DNA of 64,000 nucleotides from NCBI GenBank assembly GCA_963693035.2, contig CAXMMQ010000009.1, forward strand, positions 1 to 64,000. Reading direction: 5' to 3'. Below the pieces are notes generated by a model. The model saw nothing but the letters and a program-made list of their open reading frames with translations, made no database searches and was not told the DNA's origin. The stretch's first letter is position 1. Every line of letters starts with the position of its first letter. The position numbers and the translations under genes were made by a program. Of the stretch, positions 9,037-19,400 are shown piece by piece. The stretch is from Lichenicoccus sp963693035. Its GTDB lineage: Bacteria > Pseudomonadota > Alphaproteobacteria > Acetobacterales > Acetobacteraceae.

Positions 9037-10173
9037 ATGCCCACCGTCTTCGTCAGCGACGCCATCCTCGAGGAGCGCCTGGTCGTCGGCCACGCGCCCA
9101 CAGACCGTGTGACAGGCCTGCACGGATGGAAGGCGCTCTCGGCGCTCTACCAGGGGAGCCTCGTGGCCTGCGGCTACCGGACCGCGCCGATCGTCAGGCC
9201 GGAGATCTACCAGACCGGCATTGCCCGCCGGATGCTGGGCGTGGAGCCGGGCGACTGGCATCTCGCCGTCAAGCCGATCGAGCACCTGCGGCCGTTCCAC
9301 GGCGTTCCCAACGTCTTCGTCTGCAACTGGCCGTTCGCGGCGCTCTCGTCGGATCCACTCGGCGGCTCGCCGTTCTTCGACCAGGTGCGGCTGCTGCGTT
9401 TGGCGGACGCCGTGCTGTGCTGCACCGACTTCACCCGCGACACGCTGCGCGCGGCCGGCGTGGAGCGGGCGGTCACCGTGCCGCCCTGCATTACACCGCC
9501 GCCGATGCGGGAGCGCGACATCGGTTGGTCGCACCCGGGATGCCGCTTTCTCAGCATCGTCGAGGCTGGACATCTGTCGCGCCAGCTCGGCCCCACGATC
9601 GCCGGCTTCGCCGAGGCGGCGCGGCTGCAGGACGGCCTCAGCCTCGTCATCTGCGTCCAGGGCGCGGACGCCCGGATCCTGTCCGATCTCCGGCAGAGCG
9701 TGGCCGAGGTCACGAGCGACCCTGTCGTGGACGAGACCATCTCGATCATCGGAGCGGGACCCGAAGGCGAAGCCGGGCTCTACGGCGCCACCGATTTCTT
9801 GCTCTGCGCTGACGCCGCGGCAGGGCTGCACCTGCCTCTGGTGGACGCCTTGCTCGCAGGCGTGCCGCCGGTGACCACGCTGAATGCGGGGACCGGCCTC
9901 CTGCCGAGGGAGGCGGCGGTAGCGATCGCGACAGAGCGCCCGGTCCCTGACCGAGACGACGAGCCGATCGGCCGCTTCATCGAGCTGGTGACCAACCCGC
10001 CGACGGCCGATGCCGTGCGCGACGCCGTGCTTGCCGCCGCCGCTCTGGACCACGCAGCCCGATCCCGAATGGCGGGGATCGGCCGGCAGGCAGCCGGGGA
10101 CCGTTTCTCGCTTTCCGCATTCAGCGCCGCCATGGGCCGGCTCGGCGCCCTCGTCTCCCTGCCGACGCCATGA
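9037..10173 (+). CDS. Glycosyltransferase, GT4/GT-B-like, single domain
   Basis: This gene encodes 378 aa from ATG 9037, five bases after the preceding stop. Its TGA overlaps the next ATG (ATGA, 10170-10173), which indicates translational coupling. The protein looks like a GT-B fold: a first half with VFVCNWPFAAL and a CCTDFTRDTLR block typical of the inter-domain region (compare CISEATARDL in the next gene), then a second half with FLSIVEAGHLSRQ and a DFLLCADAAAGLHLPLVDAL segment where EX7E would lie. The acidic pair of that motif is not preserved, so catalysis is uncertain. It probably acts with its neighbours on the same glycan. Confidence 0.75.
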   Translation: MPTVFVSDAILEERLVVGHAPTDRVTGLHGWKALSALYQGSLVACGYRTAPIVRPEIYQTGIARRMLGVEPGDWHLAVKPIEHLRPFHGVPNVFVCNWPFAALSSDPLGGSPFFDQVRLLRLADAVLCCTDFTRDTLRAAGVERAVTVPPCITPPPMRERDIGWSHPGCRFLSIVEAGHLSRQLGPTIAGFAEAARLQDGLSLVICVQGADARILSDLRQSVAEVTSDPVVDETISIIGAGPEGEAGLYGATDFLLCADAAAGLHLPLVDALLAGVPPVTTLNAGTGLLPREAAVAIATERPVPDRDDEPIGRFIELVTNPPTADAVRDAVLAAAALDHAARSRMAGIGRQAAGDRFSLSAFSAAMGRLGALVSLPTP

Positions 10174-12506
10174 CCGGCGACACCAACGGCATGGCCGGAC
10201 GGCGGCCGCTGGTCGTGGATATCGGCCCGCTGCGGGAGCGGTTCTATACCGGCATACCCAACGTCATCGCCGAGCTCTGCGCCCGTTTCCTGCGGGAGGA
10301 CTGGCTCGACCTCTATTTCGAAATGGACGAACGCTGGATCGACAATGACAGTGTGCGCCGCTGCCTGGACGAGCGCAGCGGCGTCAGCCTGGCGGATCGG
10401 CCCGAGCGGTTCAGGCCAGCGCGCGCCATCCGCGACGCGCTGCGCGAGGCGGGACTGATGCCGCGCACTGTCGGCCTCTACACCGACCTGCGGCCGCCGC
10501 GGAAGCTGTACCCGCGCGAGGGCAAGATCGTCTACGACCTGTCGATGGTCCTGACGCCGGAATGCCATCCGCCGCACGCGCACGCCATGTTCGTGCACGA
10601 CCTGGCCGAGCAGATCGCCTGCAGCGACGTGCTGTTCTGCATCTCGGAGGCGACCGCGCGCGATCTTGCCTGGATCTACGGAGTGGGTGCCGAGCGTCTG
10701 CGCGTCGCGCTGCTTGGCAACAATGTCGACCCGACGGCGGCCGAGCGGATGCGGACCCTGCTCCAGGGCCGGCCAGTGGAGCCCTTTCTTCTGGTGCTCG
10801 GGTCGATCGAGCCGCGCAAGAACGCAGTGCTTGTGCTGCGATGGCTTGCCGAGCATCCGGAGGTGCTGGAGGAGGTCCGGGTGGTCTTCGCCGGGCGGCA
10901 GGCCTGGGGGCAAAGCTTCACCGCCCTGGTCGAGGCATGCGGGCTGCAGCAGGCGCTGGACGCCGGCCGGATCGTTTTCACGAGCTACGTCGACGAGGCG
11001 TTCCGGACCGCGCTGCTGGTCGGGGCGGCGGGGCTGATCTACCCGTCGGTGCTCGAGGGCTTCGGACTGCCGCTACTGGAGGCGATGGCGACCGGCACGC
11101 CGGTGATGAGCTCGGTCTCGAGCTCGATGCCGGAGGTGGTGGGGGAGTGCGGGTACTATTTCGACCCCTGCAGCGTGGCGTCGCTGCATGCGGCCTGGCT
11201 TGCGCTGAGGGCCGATCGGGCTTCCGGGGCGGTTGCGACCATGACGGCAAGGGCGGGCGCGCGCGCCGGCGGGTTCAGCTACGACAGCACCTATGAGGTT
11301 ATTGTCGAGGGTTTGTTCGGGCTGAAGTGGCGCGCGAACAGGATCGATCGTCGCGCGACGCGGCAGCCACCTGCGCGGACTTCGATTGATGAAGCCGACA
11401 TCAACGTCATCGGCTACCTCAGGGCCGCGATGGGTTTGGGCGAAGCCGGACGGTTGACCTTACGTACATTGTCGTATGCGGGCCTGAAGGCACGCGGGTT
11501 AGAGACATCGCTCAACTCGAACTCCAGGCGAACGGACAGGAGTTGCGATACCTTGCTGGAGCCCGGGGCGAACGGTCGCTTCCAGCTGTTCAGCATCAAC
11601 TGCGACCAGCTGCCGCAGGTGCTGGCGCATCTGCAACCGGTGCTGCGCGCCGATGCCTATCGGATCATGGCGCCGTTCTGGGAGTTGTCGAACCTTCCGG
11701 ACGCCTGGCTGCCGGCGGTCGACGAGGTCGACGAGATCTGGGCTCCCACCCGGTTTATCCAGGCGATGCTGACGAAGAAGGTCGGCAAGCCCGTCCTCCA
11801 CATGCCGCTGGCGCTCGATTTCGAACAGCCCGCGCCTTTCAAGCGCAGACGGTTCGGGCTGCCGGAGGGCGAGTTCCTATTCTTCTTCGCGTTCGACTAC
11901 TTCTCGTTCATCGAGCGAAAGAACCCGATGGCCGTGATCAAGGCGTTCAAGCGCGCGTTTCGCTCGGGCGGCGAGCGCGGCGGGACACAGCTGGTGTTGA
12001 AGACGCTGAACGCGGACGTGCTGCCCGAGGCAGGCGCGGCCCTGCGCGACCTGGTGCGCGACGATCCGGACATTTTCCTCATCGAGAGCCTGCTATCCCG
12101 GCAGGATACGCTGGGCCTGATTGCGGCGTGCGACGCGGTTGTCACCCTGCATCGGAGCGAGGGGCTCGGGCTTCTGGTCGCGGAGGCCATGGTGCTCGGA
12201 AAGCCGGTGATCTCGACCGACTACTCGGCAACGATGGAACTCGTCACGCCTGTTACGGGCTGGCCGGTCGACTACAAGCTGATTCCGGTGCAGGCGGGCG
12301 AGTATCCATTCCATGCAGGACAGGTTTGGGCGGATGTGGATGTCGACCATGCAGCCTGGCAGATGCGCCAGGTCAAGGAAGACCCGGTGGCCGTGCAACG
12401 CAAGGTTGTGGCTGCTCGCGAGCTGATAGCGCGCGACTTCTCGCTCGGGGTCGTTGCCCAGCGTCAACTCGAACGCCTGAAACTCCTCGACGAACGTTGC
12501 TGCTAG
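10170..12506 (+). CDS. Tandem GT4-GT4 glycosyltransferase
   Basis: This is a 778-aa protein with two GT-B modules. The first (about 1-385) has IEPRKN at the donor-site loop and a complete EX7E motif in LEGFGLPLLEAMATG (Glu about 296 and 304). The second (about 400-778) starts with DINVIGYLRAAMGLGEAGR and has EIWAPTRFIQ, LHMPLALD and a complete EX7E in RSEGLGLLVAEAMVLG. This second module is homologous to the C-terminal halves of the proteins at 312-2643 and 5976-8300, but unlike them it keeps both catalytic acids. Two intact active sites suggest it adds two sugars. It is translationally coupled to the upstream glycosyltransferase and closes the rightward operon. Confidence 0.88.
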   Translation: MTGDTNGMAGRRPLVVDIGPLRERFYTGIPNVIAELCARFLREDWLDLYFEMDERWIDNDSVRRCLDERSGVSLADRPERFRPARAIRDALREAGLMPRTVGLYTDLRPPRKLYPREGKIVYDLSMVLTPECHPPHAHAMFVHDLAEQIACSDVLFCISEATARDLAWIYGVGAERLRVALLGNNVDPTAAERMRTLLQGRPVEPFLLVLGSIEPRKNAVLVLRWLAEHPEVLEEVRVVFAGRQAWGQSFTALVEACGLQQALDAGRIVFTSYVDEAFRTALLVGAAGLIYPSVLEGFGLPLLEAMATGTPVMSSVSSSMPEVVGECGYYFDPCSVASLHAAWLALRADRASGAVATMTARAGARAGGFSYDSTYEVIVEGLFGLKWRANRIDRRATRQPPARTSIDEADINVIGYLRAAMGLGEAGRLTLRTLSYAGLKARGLETSLNSNSRRTDRSCDTLLEPGANGRFQLFSINCDQLPQVLAHLQPVLRADAYRIMAPFWELSNLPDAWLPAVDEVDEIWAPTRFIQAMLTKKVGKPVLHMPLALDFEQPAPFKRRRFGLPEGEFLFFFAFDYFSFIERKNPMAVIKAFKRAFRSGGERGGTQLVLKTLNADVLPEAGAALRDLVRDDPDIFLIESLLSRQDTLGLIAACDAVVTLHRSEGLGLLVAEAMVLGKPVISTDYSATMELVTPVTGWPVDYKLIPVQAGEYPFHAGQVWADVDVDHAAWQMRQVKEDPVAVQRKVVAARELIARDFSLGVVAQRQLERLKLLDERCC

Positions 12507-12639
12507 CTCGCGCCTTGAGTGACGACAGCAGGCGCGACGCGGCGTTCGGCTCGATTTGGATATCGACCCGCTGTCCTTTTCCCGATGCCTTTGCAGCCAC
12601 AGGAGTGACCATCCCTGGCCGGGCGGCACCGACTTTGTT

Positions 12640-13713
12640 ATGACGCCCGGCATGAATATGCTCACGCGTCTTGCCCGATTTGTCCCGCAGTTGAGGCGTT
12701 TGCAGCAGGCGAGGGACACGCTGCTCGATCAGCGTGACGGCCTCGCCCGTCGCCTTGCCGGCGCGGAAACGCAGTGCCGCGCGCTGGAGCAGCTTCTGCA
12801 GGAGAGTGAGCGGCAGCGCTCTGCTTTCGCTGGCAGCCCGTTCTCGCATTACAATGCGACGTTCGATCCGATCGAAGTGATCCGTCGCCATGCCGCGACC
12901 GACCTCATCCCGTCTTCAAGACACCTCACGAACTTCCTCGGGGTCAGGATCGATCCCAAATTCTTTCCGCCTGTTCTGGCCAATCGCGAAGGGCAGATCG
13001 AAGGGGTTCTGATCCCGGCCAACTGGCATGCGGACATCGCGGAGTGGGGAATGGCGCTGCGTGCCGTCGATATGGCTCGCGACCGGCTCACCATGATCGA
13101 GCTTGGCTGCGGCTGGGGGTGCTGGATGAACAATACAGGCGTCGCCGCCCGCAATGCCGGCCTGGACATGCACCTGATCGGTGTCGAGGGCGACGAGGGG
13201 CATGTGGAGTTCGCTCGGGAGGCCCTTGCCGATAACGGTTTTGCAAGCAACCAGATTACGCTGCATCGGGGCGTCGCGGCAGCCAGCAGCGGAGTGGCGC
13301 TGTTCCCGCGACAGAGCAATTCCAGCCTGGTGTGGGGTGCGGAACCGGTGTTCGGCGCCAGCGACGAGCAACGCGAAATGGCGTCTCGCGACGGAACTCA
13401 TGACGAACTGCCAATGGTCAGCCTGTCGGATCTGGTCGAGCCGCATGAACGTATCGACCTGCTGCATATCGACATCCAGGGCGGCGAAGCCAAATTCATC
13501 GAAGGCTGTCTTCCGATTATGCACAGGAAGGCCGTCTCGGTCCTGATCGGCACGCACTCAAGGCAGATCGAGGGTCGTCTTCTGGCTGTCATGTCGCAGG
13601 CTGGCTGGCTTCTGGAAATGGAACGCCCAGCAATCTTCAAACTGCACCTTGGACAACCGCAGCTGCTCGTCGACGGCGTGCAAGGGTGGCGCAACCCGAA
13701 TTTCGCAGTCTAA
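12640..13713 (+). CDS. FkbM-like SAM-dependent methyltransferase
   Basis: This encodes about 357 aa from ATG 12640; in-frame ATGs at 12652 and 12658 are alternatives. A short N-terminal coiled coil (about residues 5-55) precedes a Rossmann methyltransferase domain, with SAM-binding motif I as MIELGCGWGCW (about 153-163) and an FkbM-type block DLLHIDIQGGEAKFIEG. FkbM enzymes O-methylate sugars, so modification of the glycan built by the neighbours is the likely role. The last 30 or so codons (MERPAIFK to VDGVQGWRNP) recur at 15012-15134, on the far side of the low-GC gene. No C-terminal membrane segment is seen. Confidence 0.82.
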   Translation: MTPGMNMLTRLARFVPQLRRLQQARDTLLDQRDGLARRLAGAETQCRALEQLLQESERQRSAFAGSPFSHYNATFDPIEVIRRHAATDLIPSSRHLTNFLGVRIDPKFFPPVLANREGQIEGVLIPANWHADIAEWGMALRAVDMARDRLTMIELGCGWGCWMNNTGVAARNAGLDMHLIGVEGDEGHVEFAREALADNGFASNQITLHRGVAAASSGVALFPRQSNSSLVWGAEPVFGASDEQREMASRDGTHDELPMVSLSDLVEPHERIDLLHIDIQGGEAKFIEGCLPIMHRKAVSVLIGTHSRQIEGRLLAVMSQAGWLLEMERPAIFKLHLGQPQLLVDGVQGWRNPNFAV

Positions 13714-13781
13714 GTGAATGCCGCTGAACGTGAAGGGACTGAACTGAGACCTCGAGCCCAGGCCAGATAGCTTTACAACGC

Positions 13782-14948
13782 TCAGTATCCTCGTCGTATT
13801 ATCAGGCCGACCGAGGTCGAAGTATAGCCGAATAGATTAAGTCGTAGATGTGGACGCTGTATATAGGGCGGGACGTCAACATAAAAATCTAGAGGATGTT
13901 GATCCGGTGCCACTTGGAACGCATCCACCTCATGACCCCGGCTGCGGAGGCATGAGATTAATCCCTCGATGTCCCGCTTGCGATAGATCACTGTCGAACC
14001 AGTCTCCACCGTCTCCTCATTTGAAGACAAGTTAAATTCTGTAGTGTGACATGCAACCCCGCCCGGCTTAAGCGTCTTTTCGACGCTGTTGACCACGAAG
14101 TCGAGGCCTGCCTGGAGACTACCAAGGTGCTCGAAACAGCACGACGACCAGCAGAAATCGAAGCCGCTAAATTCCTCACTAATGGCGTTCATGTCGCAGG
14201 TTGCATACGATACCCGCTTATGAAAAATCTCTGCGTCAACAATTGTGGTTACGCAGAGGTCATCGAGCCTGGAGGCAAATTCTCCACTACTGGCCCAGTG
14301 TGCTCCGATATTGTCGGGAGCATTGGTTGCCAGAACTTCGACGCCGTCCCTGGCGAACAATGATGGTAGCGACTCCGTCCCTACGCCAAATACCAAGCCA
14401 CGCTTCCCGGCAGTAAGCATATCTAACCGACGGAGGTGGTGAACGATGAAGACCCATTCCCAGAGCTTCCGATGATACAGTGGTGTAACGCACAACTCTT
14501 CGCAAATTCTGGAAAACTCTGGCATCAGGAAGTCGACGGCAGAACAAGTGGACCACTGCATAAAGCTGCCAGTTGTAGGCGTCACGAGGCCGATTGGTGG
14601 GATATAGAGCGTTTCCAACTTTGGGCGTGCCTTATCAATACGCTCAACCACTGTCTTAAGGAACAACTTATCGTCGCCAAGCGCCGCTGACGCCTCGCAA
14701 ATAGTTTGAATGCCTCGCGCCAGATTGCGTATCTCCGACCGGATCAACTCAGCCGCTTCTATGCGTCCAGCCCGTTCTGAGTCGGATGCTGCTGCGGCAG
14801 AGAGCAAAGCTGCATCTGCAGTCCCGAGTAGAGCCAGAAACTTCGCCTCGATTGATCGAATTTTTGCATCATAGGCAGGTGTCAACCGCGCTTCGACCGA
14901 GCGCGCGATCTTCTCTGCCAGCAGCCTACGCCAGATAGTTTTCAGCAA
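13782..14948 (-). CDS. SAM-dependent methyltransferase-like protein, low GC
   Basis: This encodes 388 aa. The start is a TTG (14948-14946) with AGGAG seven bases upstream. The N-terminal 90 residues are helical and Ala/Glu/Arg-rich. The core (about 175-310) has the Rossmann-like GLVFGVGTESLPS, then DFCWSSCCFEHLGS and a KTLKPGGVACHTTEFN motif, as in class I methyltransferases. The C-terminus ends in LFGYTSTSVGLIIRRGY. Base composition is visibly more A+T-rich than every neighbour, and the codons lack the usual G/C third-position bias, which suggests recent acquisition. It lies between an intact FkbM-like gene and a fragment of a second copy. Catalytic target unknown. Confidence 0.78.
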   Translation of the reverse strand: MLKTIWRRLLAEKIARSVEARLTPAYDAKIRSIEAKFLALLGTADAALLSAAAASDSERAGRIEAAELIRSEIRNLARGIQTICEASAALGDDKLFLKTVVERIDKARPKLETLYIPPIGLVTPTTGSFMQWSTCSAVDFLMPEFSRICEELCVTPLYHRKLWEWVFIVHHLRRLDMLTAGKRGLVFGVGTESLPSLFARDGVEVLATNAPDNIGAHWASSGEFASRLDDLCVTTIVDAEIFHKRVSYATCDMNAISEEFSGFDFCWSSCCFEHLGSLQAGLDFVVNSVEKTLKPGGVACHTTEFNLSSNEETVETGSTVIYRKRDIEGLISCLRSRGHEVDAFQVAPDQHPLDFYVDVPPYIQRPHLRLNLFGYTSTSVGLIIRRGY

Positions 14949-15011
14949 GATCAGCTCCTACTCAATACACCGGAGTGTTGCGCTAATTTGAACACTACAA
15001 GCCCTAGCCGA

Positions 15012-15134
15012 GAGATGGAGCGACCGGCGATCTTCAAGCCGCAACCCGGCGAACCATTGCTGCTCGTCGACGGTGTGCAAGGTTGGCGCAACCCTACCTT
15101 CCCGATCCACGACAGCCCGGCTGTCTCAACCTGA
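15012..15134 (+). pseudogene. 3'-end fragment of an FkbM-like methyltransferase gene
   Basis: Codons from 15012 to TGA 15132-15134 translate to EMERPAIFKPQPGEPLLLV followed by DGVQGWRNPTF and a short tail. This closely matches the C-terminus of the intact methyltransferase ending at 13713 (EMERPAIFK, LLVDGVQGWRNPNF). Similarity starts abruptly at about 15012 and nothing upstream matches, so the rest of this copy is missing. It is the remnant of a tandem paralogue whose 5' part was replaced by the low-GC gene. The last nine bases overlap the stop region of the leftward methyltransferase. Confidence 0.82.
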
Positions 15135-16451
15135 TCGGGCTGTTGCAGTCGCCTGCGGCTCGTCAATCCTGATGCTGTGCACCGCAACACCGAGGACCCT
15201 CTCGTCCAGGGAGCCGGGCCAGACATCGGACGGTCGATGCGGCGCGGCCGAGACACCAAGACTGGACTGCGTGCAGCCCTCCAGGTCCACCGTCGCCCTC
15301 TGCTGGTTTGCGATGAGCCTCGATTGCCCTGCAAGTCTGGTCCCGTCGAAGAACTGGACGTTTATGGCGAACGGGAACATGTTGCTCAGAACTACCGTTG
15401 CGCGCGAGGGTCCGGACTGGTCCGGTAGCGGAAACGTTGCGATCTCGCCGCCGCGTGTCCATCTGAATACCGCTTCGGCGTCGTTCCATCCGGCCGCGTA
15501 CGCTCCTGGAACTGCCCAACTTGCAAGTTCGATCGTCTCGCCGACATAAGGCGTGGCGACATAAGTTGTCGCCCGCCAGCAGTTGGGAAGGCTGTTCACG
15601 GTCACGAGCCAGCCGGTCCGCAGGAAGGCCTCGATCAGGAACGTGGCGGTGAAGCCCAGCTCCATCCAGCCATAGCGGCGGATGCAGAACACCGACAGGC
15701 CGTCCAGGCGAGGGCCCCATGGATATGGAACCGCCGGGATCGGCTCGCCGACCACGGGTTCGCCACAAAGCACGAGCTTTCCGCCAGGATTTAGTCGCCG
15801 ACGCAGCAGCGTCAGCAAGGGCACGAAATCCAGTGCGTGATGGAAGGCCTCGAAGAAAATGAACCGGTCGAATTGTTCCCCGGGAAAGCCTTCCCCGAAA
15901 GCTGCCTGTTCGGTTCTGACGCTCACGCGAGCGGCATCTGCCTGAGCACGAACGAGCTGCAATGAAGCGCCGTCGATGTCGACTGCACTCACTTGCAGAC
16001 CGAGACGTGCAAGGAACAGCAGAAGTTGTCCGCTTCCGGTGCCGTATTCCAGTATTTTTGCGTCGCTGTTGGGCGGCAGGTCGAGACCCTGCATGATATG
16101 GCCCCATGAAAGCAGGAACTCTGCGACAAAATTTGCGTGCCGGAAGTTCCAGGGGGATACGCCGGTGCTGAGATTATCCGGCATGACGATGCCCGATTGC
16201 TCGTCACGATCAGGAACATATTGCTGCCCACTTCTGCGCAGGTCGTAGTAGATCTCCAGGGCGACATCCCGGTACGCGCTTGAGAACGGATCCAGCGCCA
16301 GAAGGCGTGGAACAAGTCGGTGTTCAAGCGTCAGCTTGGCGATGCTGTCATATTCGAGGGCATCGGGAACACGATCACCCAGGGCTGCCAACGTCGCCTC
16401 GAAGCGGTCACGCGATAGGCTTGCGAGATCACCCACGTTGCTGTCGTTCAA
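15126..16451 (-). CDS. SAM-dependent methyltransferase with C-terminal beta-rich domain
   Basis: This encodes 441 aa if translation starts at TTG 16451-16449, which overlaps the TGA of the upstream gene (TTGA) and has AAGGA nine bases ahead. A GTG at 16436 is an alternative. Helical residues 1-125 precede a class I methyltransferase fold with motif I ILEYGTGSGQLL (about 133-144), an acidic VDIDG at the end of strand 2, and RRRLNPGGKLVLCGEP. The last 110 residues (FRWTRGGEIATFPLP onwards) look like a beta-sandwich. It is the third gene of a leftward operon with the GT4-GT4 and FkbM/coiled-coil genes, and likely methylates a sugar. Confidence 0.82.
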   Translation of the reverse strand: MNDSNVGDLASLSRDRFEATLAALGDRVPDALEYDSIAKLTLEHRLVPRLLALDPFSSAYRDVALEIYYDLRRSGQQYVPDRDEQSGIVMPDNLSTGVSPWNFRHANFVAEFLLSWGHIMQGLDLPPNSDAKILEYGTGSGQLLLFLARLGLQVSAVDIDGASLQLVRAQADAARVSVRTEQAAFGEGFPGEQFDRFIFFEAFHHALDFVPLLTLLRRRLNPGGKLVLCGEPVVGEPIPAVPYPWGPRLDGLSVFCIRRYGWMELGFTATFLIEAFLRTGWLVTVNSLPNCWRATTYVATPYVGETIELASWAVPGAYAAGWNDAEAVFRWTRGGEIATFPLPDQSGPSRATVVLSNMFPFAINVQFFDGTRLAGQSRLIANQQRATVDLEGCTQSSLGVSAAPHRPSDVWPGSLDERVLGVAVHSIRIDEPQATATARSG

Positions 16452-19400
16452 GCTTGAAGGTCCTTCTGCCGGGCCGGCATCTGCCAGTGGCCGTCCACGA
16501 CCACGTCGACCAGTTGTGAAGCACTCTGCCGCCACGACAGCCAGGGCATGTTGGACGATCCGTGATGTTCCTGCCTTGCCAATGCGGCGAGCCACTGCTG
16601 GATAGACGTCGCCAGCGCCTGTGCATCCGGAGCCGAGAAGTAGGTGGCATGGTCTCCCGCGACCTCCCGGAAGACCGGGAGGTCGCGGGCCAGGATCGGC
16701 AGGCCGTGCTGTGCAGCCTCGATGAGCGGCAGACCAAAGCCTTCGCCTTCCGAGGCAGCCAGCAACCCGACCACCGCGCCATAGACCTTGCCCAGCATTT
16801 CGTCGCTCGCCTCGTGCAGCCAGATCAGGCGCCGTCCTCGTTCGGGATGCTGATCGAGACGGGCCCGCAAAGCTTCCGTACTCCATCCGGGCCGGCCGAC
16901 GATGATCAGGCCGGCATCGATCCCGCGGGTCCAGAGACGTTCGAAGGCGTCGATGACTTGGCCGTAGCCCTTGCGCGGTTCCAGCGTACCGACCGAAAGC
17001 AGGAACGGACGCCCGACCAGGGCTTTGAGAATGCGCGAGGCGTTCGCTGGCAACCCTCGGCTCGGCTGACTGGCCTGCATGTCAGCGCCGAGGTGGAACC
17101 AGCCGATATGCGGTGCGTCCTTCCGATCGGATTTCAGCCTCGCATACCATCCGGCGAATTCTTCCGCTACCGCCTGCGAGATGCATATCACGCCATCCGC
17201 GAGCCGGGCCACACTTACAATCCAGCTCCTGAAGATCGGGCCCATGATGTCAGGGAACTTCTCCGGCCAGGTTACCGGCAGAAGGTCATAGACGACAAAG
17301 GTCGTCTGCATCCCGCGGGTCCGCTGCCGCTCGAACCACTCCTCACGGGATCCGATCTGGTCTGCTGCAAGATCGAGACCGAGGAAGATGTCACCGGCGC
17401 CGATTTCAACCGGGCAATCCGGCGGCAGCAGATCGCGGCGCAGGTCGAGGAACCTCGACGAGAAGCTTCTGGCATAGCTGTAGCCGCTTTCTGTGGCTTT
17501 TACCGGTTCAACCCGCCATCCCACCGGCGGCTTCTCGATCAATGCGAGCAGGATGCTCCGTACAACCCGCTGGATGCCGGATTGCGCATCGATTTGCGCG
17601 ATCGTCGTGACATCGACGAGCAGTTGCGGCGGCCCAATGCGCGGCTGGCTTGCCGCCGCGGCCTCCGCAACGAGAGCCCAGTCGCCAGGACCGGGCGTCG
17701 GGGCGACTGCAAGCAGCTCGTCCAGGAAGGCCGGCCCGAACGGGCACTGCCTTGTGCTCACATCCTGGATAAGGCTGGCCCACGCGTCCGCTGCCCCTGG
17801 ACCGCCCTGGGGAACAAGCCCGGTGAGACCGGCTGCTGCCAAGCCGTAGCGCTGCCGGACGGTGTCGATCTGCGCGGCATCCCGAGCCAGGATCCCAAGA
17901 GTCAGCCGGAAATCGTCCTCGTCGAGCGCGCCGGGCGGCGGTTCCTGCCCACGCCCGGCCCACTCGACCAGCTCGGACAATGTCTGCGACCGGCAGACGG
18001 TCTGCATCGCTTCAGCTCCTGCCGCGGTCGGCGGCAGCAGCAGGAGCCCTGGCCAGGCTTCCGCCAGTTCCCGGTAGGCCGGTCGATCCTCGTTGCCGGG
18101 AAGCTGATACAGCAGCAGGTCGAACTCGCTGCCGTGCCCCAGCAGCCAGGTCCGATCATGATGCCGGCCCGACGCTCGCGGATCGGCCGGAGCATGACCT
18201 GCGAACACCACGACATCGTGGTGTACCGAAAGATCTTTCCGCAGGACTGCATCACAGGTGCCGAAATGGACCAGTGCGAGATGAAGGCGGCGTCGCGGCA
18301 CGGCGACCTGCGACCGGCTCTCGGCGAGAGCGCGCTCATGCACCACCTCGTAGCCAGCAAGCGTTCGCCGCGCGACCTCCTGCCACGAGAACGAGGCGGC
18401 TCGACGAAGACCGTGTGTGCGCAATTCGGCAGCAAGCGACGGGGTTGTCAGGACATGCTCGATGCGGCGCGCGATATCCGCCGGCCGTGCGGGATCGAAC
18501 AAGGCCTCAGCGTGGCCGATCACCTCGGGAATGTTCGATGTGTTCGATCCTATGACGGCAGCACCGCAGGCCATTGCCTCGGCCGCCGGGAGGCCGAAGC
18601 CCTCATGCAACGACGGGAACACGAACAAGGCGCAGAGACCGTAGAGCGCGATGAGGTCGCGATCCGGGACATAGCCCAGGAAGCGCAGGCTCCGCTCGGG
18701 GATGCCCAACGCCACCGCGTGACGCGCGAGCCCCTCTTGCTGGACAGCGTCGAACTTGCCGACGAGAGCGAACATGTGACTGTCACGCAATGCCTCCGGC
18801 AACAGCGCCGCGGCCTGCAGCAGGCCTTCCAGGTTCTTGCGTGGATCTGACGCTCCCGTATAGAGCAGAAACGGCTTGTCCAGGCCGTACAGTCGGCGGA
18901 GACGCTCGTCACGCGCGGGATCGGGGGGTGCCGGGCGGAACATCGCATCGACGCCGGTACCGATGTCGGCAACCCGCTCCTCGGGAACGCCGAGCAGCCG
19001 ACGGCCCTCTTCCGCACTGTATTTAGAGATCCCGAGCAACAGGTCGACGCGTCTGGCCGACGCAACCTTGCGGGCGTACCAGCTGCGACCCGCCTCGCCA
19101 CCGAGATAGCTGTCCGGGTCGAGGAATGGGATCATGTCGTAGAGCGTGACGAGGGTGGGGATCCTGAGACCCGTCTGGCCAACCGAGGTGACGACATCGT
19201 CGGCCAAGCCCTCGAACAGGCTCGACACATGCACGACGTCCGGCCGCAGCGAGGCCAGGAAATGCTCGCGGATGATCTCGGCAGCCCGTGTGCGCCAGCG
19301 GTTCTCGGGCGCGAGCTCGGTCGTCGGGCCTGGGACCGAGAAGGCACGCATCCGGTATGCGGGCAGCAGGTCGGCGAACTCGGCGCGGAGCTCCAGGGCG

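Noticed and set aside
14949..15011. Possible insertion-sequence ends around the low-GC gene
   Set aside because: I found no terminal inverted repeats, target duplications or transposase remnants; homologous recombination explains the junction better.
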